Shown one piece after another: positions 33,695 through 42,311 of a stretch of DNA of 50,404 bases. The DNA is taken from contig NZ_JAMBOL010000022.1 of assembly GCF_023715605.1 (NCBI RefSeq), positions 1 through 50,404 on the forward strand. Direction: 5' to 3'. Each line of letters opens with the position of its first letter. Positions within the stretch are counted from its first letter, which is position 1. The position numbers and the translations under genes were made by a program. The notes under the pieces are model-generated. The model was not told where the DNA came from. It did not search any database and was given only the letters and a program-made list of their open reading frames with translations. The stretch comes from Halalkalibacter oceani (GTDB taxonomy: Bacteria > Bacillota > Bacilli > Bacillales > Bacillaceae_D).

Positions 33695-35047
33695 TCAGAC
33701 GGTCTTCTGCTGCAAAAATTTGTTGGCAGGCTTCGCTAGGCCAAGGTGGTCTCGAAGGGTTGAGCCGTGATAGTCCTGTCTGAAAAGACCGAGATCCTGG
33801 AGAATCGGGACGACTTCATCAGTAAATTCCGTAAAGCCGCCCGGAAGATACGGTGGCATAATGTTGAAGCCGTCCGCGGCCTCGCTCAAAAACCAGGTTT
33901 GCAAATTGACGGCGATTTCCTCTGGAGTGCCGATCAATAAACGGTGTGAGCGGGTGCCGCCGAAGCGTTTGCCAAGATCGCGCAAGGTGAGCTGTTCTTT
34001 CTCGGCCAGTGCCTGGACGAGCTTAAAGCGGCTTTGGTTGCCGCGTATTTCCGTGAGCGGAGGCAATGGGCCGTCAAGCGGGTATTGCGACAGATCATGA
34101 TTCATGCTGTCTGATAATAAAGCCAGGCCGGCTATCGGATCGACGAGCTGCTCGAGGTAGTCGGCTTTTTCTTTCGCTTCCTGAGGCGTGGAACCGATAA
34201 TCGGCATAACGCCGGGCATGATTTTCAGACTTCCCTGTGGTCTGCCTGCTTTGATTAAGCGCTGTTGGATGTCCTGATAAAAGTCCTGCGCTTTTTCCAA
34301 TGTTGGCTGGGCGGTAAAAATAACATCGGCTGAAGCAGCGGCGAAATCTCTTCCGGTCGGCGACGAGCCTGCCTGAATTTTGATCGGATGGCCTTGGGGA
34401 GGACGTGGGATGTTCAAGGGGCCGCGAACTTGGAACCATTCTCCTTCATGATCGAGGTAATGCACTTTTTTCGGGTCGGCGAAAAGCGGCGTTTCCTGAT
34501 CAAGCACAATCGCATCATCTTCCCAGCTGTCCCACAGCGAGGTGACGACCTCGAGAAACTCTTTCGCGCGTGCATAGCGCTCGCTATGTTCAAAGTGCTG
34601 CTCGCGGTTGTGATTCAACGCTTCTCCGTCATTCGTCGAGGTGACGATATTCCAGGCGATCCGCCCCTCTGTCAGATGATCAAGCGAGGCGAATTTGCGC
34701 GCCAGGGTGAACGGCTCATTATAGGAGGTTGATGCTGTTGCGGCGAGGCCGATCTTTTCCGTGACGGCGCCGAGAGCTCCGAGGAGCGACACCGGCTCTA
34801 AGCGGACCGGCGGAATGAAGGTCAAAGTCGCGTCAAAGCGGTTTTCGTAGCGGTCTGAAATCGCCAGCCGGTCTGCGAAGAAAATCATATCAAATTTTGC
34901 AGCCTCGGCTTTTTCGGCGATCTGCTTATAAAAATTGAAATCGGTGAACCCTTTCAAGTCGGTATCAGGGTGACGCCAGGCTGCGCCATGATGCCCGACG
35001 CCCCATATAAATGCTCCTAAATGAAAAGAACGTTCATGTGCTGTCAT
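33695..35047 (-). CDS. FMNH2-dependent monooxygenase, NtaA/SnaA/DszA (SoxA) family
   Basis: A 450-residue flavin-dependent luciferase-like monooxygenase. Family features are FIWGVGHHGAAWRHPDTD near 13-30, FFADRLAISDRYE, AATASTSYNEPFTLARKFASLDHLTEGRIAWNIVTS near 102-137 and HPIKIQAGSSPTGRDFAAASADVIFTAQPT. Members oxidise sulfur or nitrogen compounds (dibenzothiophene sulfone, nitrilotriacetate) with reduced flavin from a partner. It is the last gene of a sulfonate-type ABC operon, so release of sulfite or sulfur from an imported organosulfur compound is likely; the substrate is unknown. No flavin reductase is seen nearby. Confidence 0.9.
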   Translation of the reverse strand: MTAHERSFHLGAFIWGVGHHGAAWRHPDTDLKGFTDFNFYKQIAEKAEAAKFDMIFFADRLAISDRYENRFDATLTFIPPVRLEPVSLLGALGAVTEKIGLAATASTSYNEPFTLARKFASLDHLTEGRIAWNIVTSTNDGEALNHNREQHFEHSERYARAKEFLEVVTSLWDSWEDDAIVLDQETPLFADPKKVHYLDHEGEWFQVRGPLNIPRPPQGHPIKIQAGSSPTGRDFAAASADVIFTAQPTLEKAQDFYQDIQQRLIKAGRPQGSLKIMPGVMPIIGSTPQEAKEKADYLEQLVDPIAGLALLSDSMNHDLSQYPLDGPLPPLTEIRGNQSRFKLVQALAEKEQLTLRDLGKRFGGTRSHRLLIGTPEEIAVNLQTWFLSEAADGFNIMPPYLPGGFTEFTDEVVPILQDLGLFRQDYHGSTLRDHLGLAKPANKFLQQKTV

Positions 35048-35061
35048 TTTGTTTTCCCCCT

Positions 35062-36075
35062 TTATTCCTCGATGTTTATCATTGCTTCAGTGACGTCGAT
35101 TTCCCGCGGGACTTCTCCTGTTTGATAAAAGGTGTCTGCTACTTCCTGCTGTGCTTGAATCACTTCTTCGGTCAGCGGATAGGCGGAGCCCCATGCCTGG
35201 CGTGATAAGGAGCGTTCCCAGATGTTGACGGCGACTCCTGTATCCTGAAACAGCAGCTCGGCGGTTGCCTGAAGGTCGGCCTGAGCGCGGTCTTCCGCTT
35301 TGGCCAGCTCATCGATCGCAATGCGGAGAATATCCGAGTGCTCATTGGCAAACGGGCGGTACGCTAAATAAAAGTTATATTGAGCAGGGACGTCGGATCG
35401 CGTTGCCAGAGGCTTTGCCTGAATTGTGATTTCTGCATCGGCAAAGCGTGGGTCCGGCACGACCCAGGCATCAATATCCTTGCGTTCGAAGGCGGTGCGG
35501 CCTTCGCTGTACGCCAGATAAGTCGCCTCAATATCATCAAGTGTCAGCCCGACTGATTCCAGGGCTTTTATGAGGAAATAGTGACCGGCGGAGCCTCTGG
35601 CGGCGGCAACCTTCTTCCCTTTTAACTCCTTGAGACTTGATAAAGGAGAATCATGCTGCGTAATGATGCCATACCCTTCCTGGGAAGAGGGGGCATAGCC
35701 AACATAGGCAACGTCAGGACCATCGCCGGATTGGGCAAATACTGGCGGAGATGTCCCCGTATAGCCGAAGTGGATCTCGCCGACATTAAGAGCTTCCAAT
35801 AAAGGCGGCCCGACGGAGAATTCGACCCATTCCACCTCGATTCCCCGTGGCTCCAATGCTTTTTCCAGTTCACCACTTGCTTTTAAAATGGTCAGATTAT
35901 CGCCCTTTTGAAAGCCGACTTTAAAAACGTCGGGATCTCCACCAGCCGTATCTTCCTCCGGGTGCCCGGGCGCCGCTTCGCTTACTGAATCTGTTTCTTT
36001 GGCTCCGCAAGCTGTTAGCCAAAGCGCTGTAACGATTATCATGAAAAAGAAAATGCTTCGTTTGTTCGTCCGCAT
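35062..36075 (-). CDS. ssuA: Aliphatic sulfonate-type ABC transporter substrate-binding lipoprotein
   Basis: A 337-residue lipoprotein with signal peptide ending LWLTAC (lipidated Cys at about 23) and a short acidic linker. The mature part is of the SsuA/TauA type: FKVGFQKGDNLTILKASGELEKAL, VEWVEFSVGPPLLEALNVGEIHFGYTGTSPPVFAQ, and KGKKVAAARGSAGHYFLIKALE. ATG 36075 follows AAAGGAGAG. It lies between ssuB and the monooxygenase and should deliver an organosulfonate to SsuC-SsuB. The exact ligand cannot be told. Confidence 0.9.
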   Translation of the reverse strand: MRTNKRSIFFFMIIVTALWLTACGAKETDSVSEAAPGHPEEDTAGGDPDVFKVGFQKGDNLTILKASGELEKALEPRGIEVEWVEFSVGPPLLEALNVGEIHFGYTGTSPPVFAQSGDGPDVAYVGYAPSSQEGYGIITQHDSPLSSLKELKGKKVAAARGSAGHYFLIKALESVGLTLDDIEATYLAYSEGRTAFERKDIDAWVVPDPRFADAEITIQAKPLATRSDVPAQYNFYLAYRPFANEHSDILRIAIDELAKAEDRAQADLQATAELLFQDTGVAVNIWERSLSRQAWGSAYPLTEEVIQAQQEVADTFYQTGEVPREIDVTEAMINIEE

Positions 36076-36109
36076 AATATCTCTCCTTTTCTTTTTCTTT
36101 TTTTAAAAG

Positions 36110-36229
36110 AAGGGCGTCGGCTGCACCCGTTACGTGGCAGTCTGAAACAACCCCGTTTTCAGCCAGCCTTAAAAGATGGTAACGGATCCGCACGCCGCTT
36201 CTAAGAAAAGCCGCTACGCGGTTTTCTTA
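36110..36229. repeat. Intergenic inverted repeats in the ssu operon
   Basis: The 151-bp gap between ssuB and ssuA holds two stem structures: CCGTTAC (about 36127) with GTAACGG (about 36179) enclosing TCTGAAA/TTTCAG, and TAAGAAAAGCCGC with GCGGTTTTCTTA at 36202-36229. The block GTCGGCTGCAC...CGCCGCTTCTAAGAAA is similar to 45145-45198. The second stem overlaps the ssuB stop region and may limit readthrough or protect mRNA. Confidence 0.6.
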
Positions 36230-36991
36230 TTGAACATTTTGTCTCAACTGGCTTGAGGGCGGCGCATGGCCGAGAACGCGATCTAAAATGTCGCCGACGA
36301 GATTGGAAAAATGACTGTTGCGCCTGTCTCTTGGCCGCGGAAGGTCAATCCGGGTATTCATGGCGATCCTTCCATCCTCGATTACGATGACACGGTCCGC
36401 CATGACGACAGCTTCTTCGACATCATGAGTGACAAGCAGGGAGGTAAACTTCTGCTCCTGCCAAATGCCCTCGATTAATTGCTGCATTTCGATTCTTGTC
36501 AGTGCGTCAAGAGCCCCTAAAGGTTCATCAAATAAAAGCAGGCGGGGCTGGCTCATCAGCGCCCGGGCGAGAGCGACCCTTTGCCGCTGGCCGCCGGATA
36601 ATTTAGCAGGCCACTCGTTTATTTTGTCGGCGAGTCCAACTTTCTGAAGCAAAAGATGAGCCTCTTCTTTCCAATCTCCCTTTAGCCCAAGTCCGACATT
36701 GTTCAAAACCGTTAGCCAGGGCAGAAGTCTTCCTTCCTGAAACATCATCCGCATATCTTTGTGGATGCCGGTTAAAGGCTCGGTACCGGCTAAAATCTCA
36801 CCGGAAGTCGGCTGATCGAGCCCGGCAATTAAGCGGAGCAATGTGCTTTTTCCGCAGCCGCTTTTACCGACGATCGCGATGAATTCGCCTGGAGTGATTG
36901 CCAGGTTCATGCCTTTAATAACTTTCGTGCTTTGAAATGATTTATGAAGATTGACCGTTTTGATGCTGATTCCGGCTGGATGTCCCTCCAT
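36227..36991 (-). CDS. ssuB: Aliphatic sulfonate-type ABC transporter ATPase
   Basis: A 254-residue ATPase of the nitrate/sulfonate/taurine class. Walker A GKSGCGKSTL is near residue 44, Q-loop MMFQEGRLLPW, signature LSGGQRQRVALARAL near 128, Walker B LLLFDEPLGALD near 150, switch LLVTHDVEEAV near 181. The start was moved to ATG 36991 (MEGHPAGISIKTVN), well placed after AGGAGGGG and one base past the ssuC stop; the longer frame reads into ssuC. Confidence 0.93.
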   Translation of the reverse strand: MEGHPAGISIKTVNLHKSFQSTKVIKGMNLAITPGEFIAIVGKSGCGKSTLLRLIAGLDQPTSGEILAGTEPLTGIHKDMRMMFQEGRLLPWLTVLNNVGLGLKGDWKEEAHLLLQKVGLADKINEWPAKLSGGQRQRVALARALMSQPRLLLFDEPLGALDALTRIEMQQLIEGIWQEQKFTSLLVTHDVEEAVVMADRVIVIEDGRIAMNTRIDLPRPRDRRNSHFSNLVGDILDRVLGHAPPSSQLRQNVQ

Positions 36992-36992
36992 G

Positions 36993-37799
36993 TTAATTCC
37001 CCTCCTGTACGCTGTAATTCGGATGCCATTGCAACAGCCTTCTTTCCATAGCCCGGGCAATCACGTCCGACAGCTTGCCGAACAGGGCGTAAATAATCAC
37101 GCTTAACACGACGATATCCATCTGCATAAATTCACGGGCGTTGGTCGCCATATAGCCAATACCGGAATTGGAAGCGATTGTTTCGGCGACGATGAGGGTG
37201 AGCCACATCACGCCGAGTGAAAAGCGCAGGCCGACGATAATCGAAGGGAGCGCGGCCGGTAAAATCACCTTCCAAAAAAGTGAAAATCCTTTTAACCGGT
37301 AGACGATCCCCATTTCTTTTAACAGAGGATCGACGTTTTTAATCCCATGGTACGTGTTTAAATAAATCGGGAAAAACACGCTGGAAGCAATCAGAATGAC
37401 CTTCGATTCTTCTCCGATGCCAAACCAGACAATCACAAGAGGAATAAGCGCCAGGTTCGGAATGTTGCGGATCATTTGCATCGACGTATCCAGTACTTGT
37501 TCCGCAAGCTTCCAGATTCCGTTGAGCAGTCCGAGTAGAAAGCCAATCCCTCCACCAATGGCAAATCCGTAAAAGGCTCTGCTCGCGCTTGATTGAATAT
37601 AGTCGGGTAACAGGCCGGACTTCGTCAAGTCAACGGCGGCTTCCAGAACACTGAGCGGCGCCGGCAAAATCCTTGTTGAAATGATGCCGAGCTGAGTCAG
37701 CAATTGCCAGGATACGAGAAAACCAACGGGCAGGCACCATGGGAGTATCTGATTCCGGAACCAGCCATTCTTTGCGATGAGCGGTTTAAGAATAGTCAA
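36993..37799 (-). CDS. ssuC: Aliphatic sulfonate-type ABC transporter permease
   Basis: A 268-residue permease with six helices. The EAA loop LLKEMGIVYRLKGFSLFWKVILPAALPSIIVGLRFSLG near 150-188 is typical of the SsuC/TauC class, as is IASNSGIGYMATNAREFMQMDIV. It starts with TTG at 37799, eight bases after AGGAGG. It is the first gene of a four-gene minus-strand unit (ssuC-ssuB-ssuA-monooxygenase). Confidence 0.92.
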   Translation of the reverse strand: MTILKPLIAKNGWFRNQILPWCLPVGFLVSWQLLTQLGIISTRILPAPLSVLEAAVDLTKSGLLPDYIQSSASRAFYGFAIGGGIGFLLGLLNGIWKLAEQVLDTSMQMIRNIPNLALIPLVIVWFGIGEESKVILIASSVFFPIYLNTYHGIKNVDPLLKEMGIVYRLKGFSLFWKVILPAALPSIIVGLRFSLGVMWLTLIVAETIASNSGIGYMATNAREFMQMDIVVLSVIIYALFGKLSDVIARAMERRLLQWHPNYSVQEGN

Positions 37800-37855
37800 A
37801 CGTCACACCTCCTTGATTATTTCATGTTAGCCTCATCAGCAGCCCTTATTTTCAA

Positions 37856-37983
37856 CGAAAAAAGCACTCATTCCCGTGAGGAACAAGTGCTTTCGGTCGA
37901 CCGATCAGCTGGTTGAAAAATTTGAAATTTGCAAATTCGTGATGAGTAATCTTATACTAAAACATACTAATCTGATTTGTCAA
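37856..37983 (-). promoter_or_regulatory. ssu operon promoter and leader terminator (attenuator)
   Basis: On the minus strand TTGACA (37983-37978) and TAGTAT (37959-37954) are 18 bp apart. About 60 bases into the leader, AAAGCACT and AGTGCTTT form a stem with a run of T (37893-37856), directly before the ssuC ribosome site. Upstream in the leader lies the palindrome TCGGTCGACCGA (37904-37893), which could compete with the terminator. No known riboswitch consensus (S-box, T-box) was seen. The remaining 37984-38111 shows no gene. Confidence 0.6.
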
Positions 37984-38111
37984 GTGTGTTTTAATGGATG
38001 TAGTGTCCTTCTTTTCCCATCGGATGAAAATCGACTTGTAAAAAGGAAATACTTACCGCTATACTAGCCTTGAGTTGAATGCTGATTTTAAGCAAGAAGG
38101 AGGGGGAGCGT

Positions 38112-39257
38112 GTGGCGGCTTTTTGGATGTGGCTGATGCTGCTGATGGTGGCGTGGATTCTGGCAATAAACGGCTATGCCGAACCGGTTCATGCGATGCC
38201 GGAAAGAATTGCAGGGGCTGCCGGCTTTTTTGCCTTGTTTTTTCTTTCCCCGCTTTTTAGGAAGCAGGAAGGGCGCTTTACCGCTTTATTAGCTTGTGCC
38301 GCGGTAATGGCTATCGCCGCTCTATGGCCGGAGCAAGAAGGTGCCGTTAACCCTTATCCTTTACTTGTTTTTACGATGATCGCGGGAAAGGCTGTCTATC
38401 GCCTGAAGGCTGTTCAGTCTGCTTTGATTGGCGGGCTGCTATTGCTCGGTTCGATTCTTCCTGCCTTTTTCGGCTACTCCGTCTTTCATCCGCTGTTTCT
38501 TCTCGTTTACAGCGTGATGCTCGGAGCAGCATTTGTGATGTATCGCCGCTTGTTTCTGAAAGTCTCAGACGTTACGCTGCGAAATGAGGCTTTGCTTAGT
38601 GAGTTCCGTAGAATGAAGCGGCAGCTTGTGGCGGGCGAAAAGCTGGCGCGGCAGGAGGAGCGCGGGCAAATTGCCAGGGATATTCATGATTCTGTCGGCC
38701 ATAAGCTGACGGCCCTGCTCATGCAATTGGAAGTATTTCGGCTGGAGGCTGCCGCCGGGACGAAGGAGAGAGTGAATGAGCTGAAGCAATTGGCGAAAGA
38801 AAGCCTGGAGGAAACACGCAATGCGGTGAAGACATTGAAGGAGGATGATATGGCTGGATTATCGGCTATCATCAGCTTAATCCGCCGGCTGGAGGCCGAG
38901 AGCTATCTTCGCATTCATATGTCGGTGAAGCACGGCGCTTTCACGGCGCCGCTGAGCAACGAGCAGGCAACAGTCGTTTACCGGGCTGTTCAGGAAGCGC
39001 TGACGAATGTGATGAAACACGCGAAAAAGAAAGAAGCCACTATCTTATTTGAAGCCCCCGCGGGAACAGTTTTTCGTTTTGAAGTGGCGAATGCGACAGA
39101 TGATGAGCAGCTTTCCTTTAGAGAGGGGTTTGGTTTATCCTCGATGAGAGAGCGGGTCGAGCAGGCGGGCGGCCATTTGGACATACGGCATTATGATGGG
39201 AGTTTTATTGTACGTGGTACGTTGCCATTGCTGCAAAAAGGGAGGGATAGGGAATGA
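38112..39257 (+). CDS. NarL-type sensor histidine kinase (LnrJ/DesK-like)
   Basis: A membrane sensor kinase of about 381 residues. GTG 38112 was chosen because AAGGAGGGGG lies six to seven bases before it. About five N-terminal helices (residues 1-150) form the sensor. HisKA_3 has the phosphorylated His at about 192 in ARDIHDSVGHKLTALLMQLE; the HATPase part has AVQEALTNVMKHA (N box) and GFGLSSMRERVEQAGG (G box). The ATGA overlap with the response regulator and the ABC genes downstream mirror the LnrJKLMN linearmycin-resistance system of B. subtilis. The signal is probably a membrane-active compound, by analogy only. Confidence 0.88.
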   Translation: MAAFWMWLMLLMVAWILAINGYAEPVHAMPERIAGAAGFFALFFLSPLFRKQEGRFTALLACAAVMAIAALWPEQEGAVNPYPLLVFTMIAGKAVYRLKAVQSALIGGLLLLGSILPAFFGYSVFHPLFLLVYSVMLGAAFVMYRRLFLKVSDVTLRNEALLSEFRRMKRQLVAGEKLARQEERGQIARDIHDSVGHKLTALLMQLEVFRLEAAAGTKERVNELKQLAKESLEETRNAVKTLKEDDMAGLSAIISLIRRLEAESYLRIHMSVKHGAFTAPLSNEQATVVYRAVQEALTNVMKHAKKKEATILFEAPAGTVFRFEVANATDDEQLSFREGFGLSSMRERVEQAGGHLDIRHYDGSFIVRGTLPLLQKGRDRE

Positions 39258-39889
39258 TTCGGATTTTGTTGGCGGAGGATCAGGGAATGGTGCGCCAAGG
39301 CTTGAAAATGATGATCGAAACCGATCCTGAGCTTACGGTCGCCGGCGAGGCAAGCGATGGAAAAAGCGCCGTCGCTCTCTGTGAAAAGCATCTATTCGAT
39401 CTCGTCATCCTCGATATCCGGATGCCGGTCATGGACGGACTGGAAGCGGCGAGGATCATTCATTCGCGCTGGCCGGAGCAGATGATGCTGATTCTGACAA
39501 CATTTAATGATGAGCAATATGCACTGGAGGCGTTAAAGGCCGGGGCGAGAGGATACATGCTCAAAAATGCGGAGCCTGAAGAATTCATTCGTGCGATCCG
39601 CAGCTGTTTAGCGGGCGGGATCATGCTGCAGGATCAGGTGGCGGCGAAGGTGATGCCAAAGCTGATTGACGAAAGAGCCGAGGCGGAAAGCCCCGATCCG
39701 TCTCTGACGCCACGTGAGCTTGAGATTATTCGCAAAGTTGGAGAGGGAAGAAGCAATAAGGAAATTGCAAATGAACTAGGCTTATCTGTCGGCACGATCA
39801 AAAACCAGATTAGTGTCATTTTAGATAAACTGGAGCTAAGAGACCGAACACAGCTGGCGATTTACGCAATTCGCAGAAAAATTGTGTAG
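39254..39889 (+). CDS. NarL/LuxR-family response regulator (LnrK-like)
   Basis: A 211-residue two-domain regulator. The receiver has the acidic pocket LLAEDQG, the phosphorylated Asp54 in LVILDIRMPVMDG, the Thr in LILTTFNDEQ and Lys in MLKNAEPEEF. The LuxR helix-turn-helix is LTPRELEIIRKVGEGRSNKEIANELGLSVGTIKNQISVILDKL near 150-192. It overlaps the kinase gene by four bases. The palindrome at 39986-39999 before the ABC genes is a candidate operator. Confidence 0.93.
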   Translation: MIRILLAEDQGMVRQGLKMMIETDPELTVAGEASDGKSAVALCEKHLFDLVILDIRMPVMDGLEAARIIHSRWPEQMMLILTTFNDEQYALEALKAGARGYMLKNAEPEEFIRAIRSCLAGGIMLQDQVAAKVMPKLIDERAEAESPDPSLTPRELEIIRKVGEGRSNKEIANELGLSVGTIKNQISVILDKLELRDRTQLAIYAIRRKIV

Positions 39890-39900
39890 CAGCCATATAG

Positions 39901-39946
39901 GGGATTCCTTGCACGCCGAGGCGGCGGTTGAAGGAATTCCTTTTTG
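39901..39946 (+). terminator. Terminator after the two-component genes
   Basis: GGGATTCCTT and AAGGAATTCC form a slightly imperfect stem around a GC-rich loop, followed by TTTTT, so the ABC genes need their own promoter. Confidence 0.75.
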
Positions 39947-39985
39947 TTTTTCGAGGGGGCGAGGCAGGGCGCTGCTTCTAAGAAA

Positions 39986-40060
39986 ATGACTTAAGTCATG
40001 AAAAAAGCGATAAAGCAATGACGGAGGATAGTAGGCAGCGGACCGTCGGCGCTTTACAAT
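39986..40060 (+). promoter_or_regulatory. Candidate response-regulator operator and promoter of the ABC genes
   Basis: ATGACTTAAGTCAT at 39986-39999 is a perfect 14-bp palindrome; a further ATGAC half-site ends at 40021. A -10-like TACAAT lies at 40055-40060 with no clear -35, as expected for an activator-dependent promoter. The site would centre about 75 bases before the start of transcription. Confidence 0.5.
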
Positions 40061-40099
40061 AAAGGCACAAGGTAAGGATGGAAGAAGGAGGTAGGGTTG

Positions 40100-41032
40100 A
40101 TGCTGGAAACGGAGGAGCTATCAAAAAGCTTTAAAGGAATCACGGCGGTGGAAGGGGTTAACATTTATATGGAAAAGGGGGAGTCGATCGGCTTGCTCGG
40201 ACCGAATGGAGCAGGGAAGTCGACGACGATTTCGATGATTTCATCTTTGCTGCGGCCTGATTCAGGAGATGTCCGGCTTTACGGAAAAAGTGTGATTCAG
40301 GAGCCGAACGCGATTCGCCGCGTGTTGGGGATGGTGCCGCAGGAAATCGCTTTGTATCAAGAGCTGACCGCTTATGAAAACCTGAAATTTTTTGGCCGGA
40401 TCTACGGATTGCGGGGCAAGCAGCTTGAAGCAAAAATACAGGAGGTGCTGGAGCTGGTCGGCTTGACGGATCGGCAAAAGCAGCTCGTCCGCACTTATTC
40501 GGGCGGTATGCAACGACGCGTAAATATGGCGGCGGCGATGCTCCATAATCCTGAAATTTTGATAATGGATGAACCGACCGTCGGGATCGACCCGCAATCA
40601 AGAAGTCATATTCTTGAAATGGTAAGGGAGCTGAATCAGAAACAGGGGCTGGCGGTGCTGTACACCAGTCATTACATGGAGGAAGTAGAGCGCCTCTGCG
40701 ACCGCTTATATATCATGGATCATGGTCGGGTAATCGCGGCGGGGACAAAGGAAGAGCTGAAAAGTATTTTATCAGGAGAGGAAGCGATCCTGATTGATTT
40801 AGAACGGCCAAATGGCGGGTTGTTTAACGAGCTGGAAGCCAATCAAGCTATCATTCAAACGATTGAAACGGAAAAAGGGCTTAAACTGATTGTCCCGAAA
40901 GGAAGCAAAATGCTCGCTGAAATCTTTCAGGCGGCTGAACGGAACGATGCTCAGATTTTGCGCGTCAATGTCCAGGTTCCGACATTGGAGGATGTATTCT
41001 TGCATTTGACGGGACGGAAGCTGCGAGACTAG
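40100..41032 (+). CDS. ABC transporter ATPase (LnrL/CcmA-type, antibiotic export)
   Basis: A 310-residue ATPase of the drug-exporter DrrA class. Walker A GPNGAGKSTT is near residue 36, Q-loop MVPQEIALYQELTAYENLKFF, signature YSGGMQRRVNMAAAM near 135, Walker B LIMDEPTVGIDPQSR near 155, switch YTSHYMEEVERLCD. A C-terminal 80-residue domain ends VPTLEDVFLHLTGRKLRD, typical for this class. ATG 40100 follows AAGGAGGTAGGG; TTG 40097 is the alternative. Two permease genes follow closely. Confidence 0.92.
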   Translation: MLETEELSKSFKGITAVEGVNIYMEKGESIGLLGPNGAGKSTTISMISSLLRPDSGDVRLYGKSVIQEPNAIRRVLGMVPQEIALYQELTAYENLKFFGRIYGLRGKQLEAKIQEVLELVGLTDRQKQLVRTYSGGMQRRVNMAAAMLHNPEILIMDEPTVGIDPQSRSHILEMVRELNQKQGLAVLYTSHYMEEVERLCDRLYIMDHGRVIAAGTKEELKSILSGEEAILIDLERPNGGLFNELEANQAIIQTIETEKGLKLIVPKGSKMLAEIFQAAERNDAQILRVNVQVPTLEDVFLHLTGRKLRD

Positions 41033-41045
41033 AGGAGGAAAAAAG

Positions 41046-42311
41046 ATGATAGATATGCTGAAAAAGGACTTCCTCACCTTGATTCGTGATCGGACAGAGC
41101 TGCTCATTTTGCTGTTTATGCCGATTTTATTAATTACGATATTAGGATTTGCGTTAAAGGGCGTGATGGAAGGTGATGTCGCACAATTTGAGATAAAGGC
41201 GGCGATTGTCCAGCATGATCAGGCCGAGCATGGAATAGAGAGATTTCATACAATGCTGGATGAAAGGGATTATCCGGAAAATGTCGCTGCTGAATGGACG
41301 GAGCTTGCGGCGGAAGTCAGTCCCTATCAGCTGCTGACGGGGCTGTTTGACGATCATCTCGGTGGAGCGGTCGAGCTTATCGCGATGGAGCCGGACGAAG
41401 CCGGGAGCGCCTTAACGGAAGGAGAGATTGCCGCCGTTTTGACGATACCGGAAAATTTCACTTTTGATTCCTTGCAGAAAATGCTGCTAAATGAAGGTGA
41501 CGGGAGTCAATTGGAAATAACCGTCCATGAATACGGCTCTATATATGCGGGCATTTTTTCTGATATCATTGATCGTTTTGTTAATCATCTTAATTTTGAG
41601 ACGGCGCTCGCTTTCGCGGTCGGAGAAAGGACAGATTTCTCCGCAGAAGCGTTACGTCCAGGAGGGATCGAGACAGTAACGGAACGGGAGCCGGTCACCT
41701 CGTTTCAGTACTATACGATCGGGATGGCGGTCATGTTCGTTTTATATGTGGGCGCCACTCTTTCCAGTAAAGCGTTCGTCGAAAAAAAGCAGCATGCGTT
41801 GAACCGGATTTTGCTTTCCGGAATCTCGGTTTATAAATACTTGGCGGGAAAATGTATTTCAGCTGTCGTCATTTCCTATATTCAGACGGTGATTTTGTTC
41901 GGCTTTTCCGCCTTGGCTTTTGGGGGATACCAGCATACGGCCGAATTCTGGCTTGGTCTTGGATTGATTGCTTTTATCGTCTCTATCTGTATCGGCGCGA
42001 TTGCCGTTCTGCTGACAACGATCGTGATTCGCTTTGAGAGTGACACGGTTTCCCATATTTTTGCCGGCGGAATGGTGAGCCTGTTCGCCTTTGTTGGCGG
42101 GAGCTTCTTTCCGACCGCTGTATTGCCGGAGTTTGTCACCGCCATCGGCGGCTGGACGCCAAATGGCGCCGCTCTGACCGCCTATCTTCAATTGATGCAG
42201 GGGTTTGCGATGAGTGAGCTGCTTGTGCCGCTCAGCAGGATCGCCGGTTTTGCGCTGCTGTTGTTAATCGCCAGTGTCATGATTTACCCGGGGAGGTCGA
42301 TGTCATCATGA
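41046..42311 (+). CDS. ABC-2 type permease (LnrM-like)
   Basis: A 421-residue permease: one N-terminal helix (LLILLFMPILLITILGFALKG), an exterior domain of about 180 residues, then five to six helices from about residue 225 (YYTIGMAVMFVLYVGATL onwards). The conserved KQHALNRILLSGISVYKYLAGK segment is typical of ABC-2 permeases. It begins 13 bases after the ATPase after AGGAGG, and overlaps the next permease by four bases (ATGA). It is expected to form a heterodimer with that protein. Confidence 0.88.
   Translation: MIDMLKKDFLTLIRDRTELLILLFMPILLITILGFALKGVMEGDVAQFEIKAAIVQHDQAEHGIERFHTMLDERDYPENVAAEWTELAAEVSPYQLLTGLFDDHLGGAVELIAMEPDEAGSALTEGEIAAVLTIPENFTFDSLQKMLLNEGDGSQLEITVHEYGSIYAGIFSDIIDRFVNHLNFETALAFAVGERTDFSAEALRPGGIETVTEREPVTSFQYYTIGMAVMFVLYVGATLSSKAFVEKKQHALNRILLSGISVYKYLAGKCISAVVISYIQTVILFGFSALAFGGYQHTAEFWLGLGLIAFIVSICIGAIAVLLTTIVIRFESDTVSHIFAGGMVSLFAFVGGSFFPTAVLPEFVTAIGGWTPNGAALTAYLQLMQGFAMSELLVPLSRIAGFALLLLIASVMIYPGRSMSS

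Noticed and set aside
37894-37983. SAM (S-box) or T-box riboswitch before ssuC
   Set aside because: None of the conserved S-box or T-box blocks is present; only a promoter, a palindrome and a terminator can be seen.
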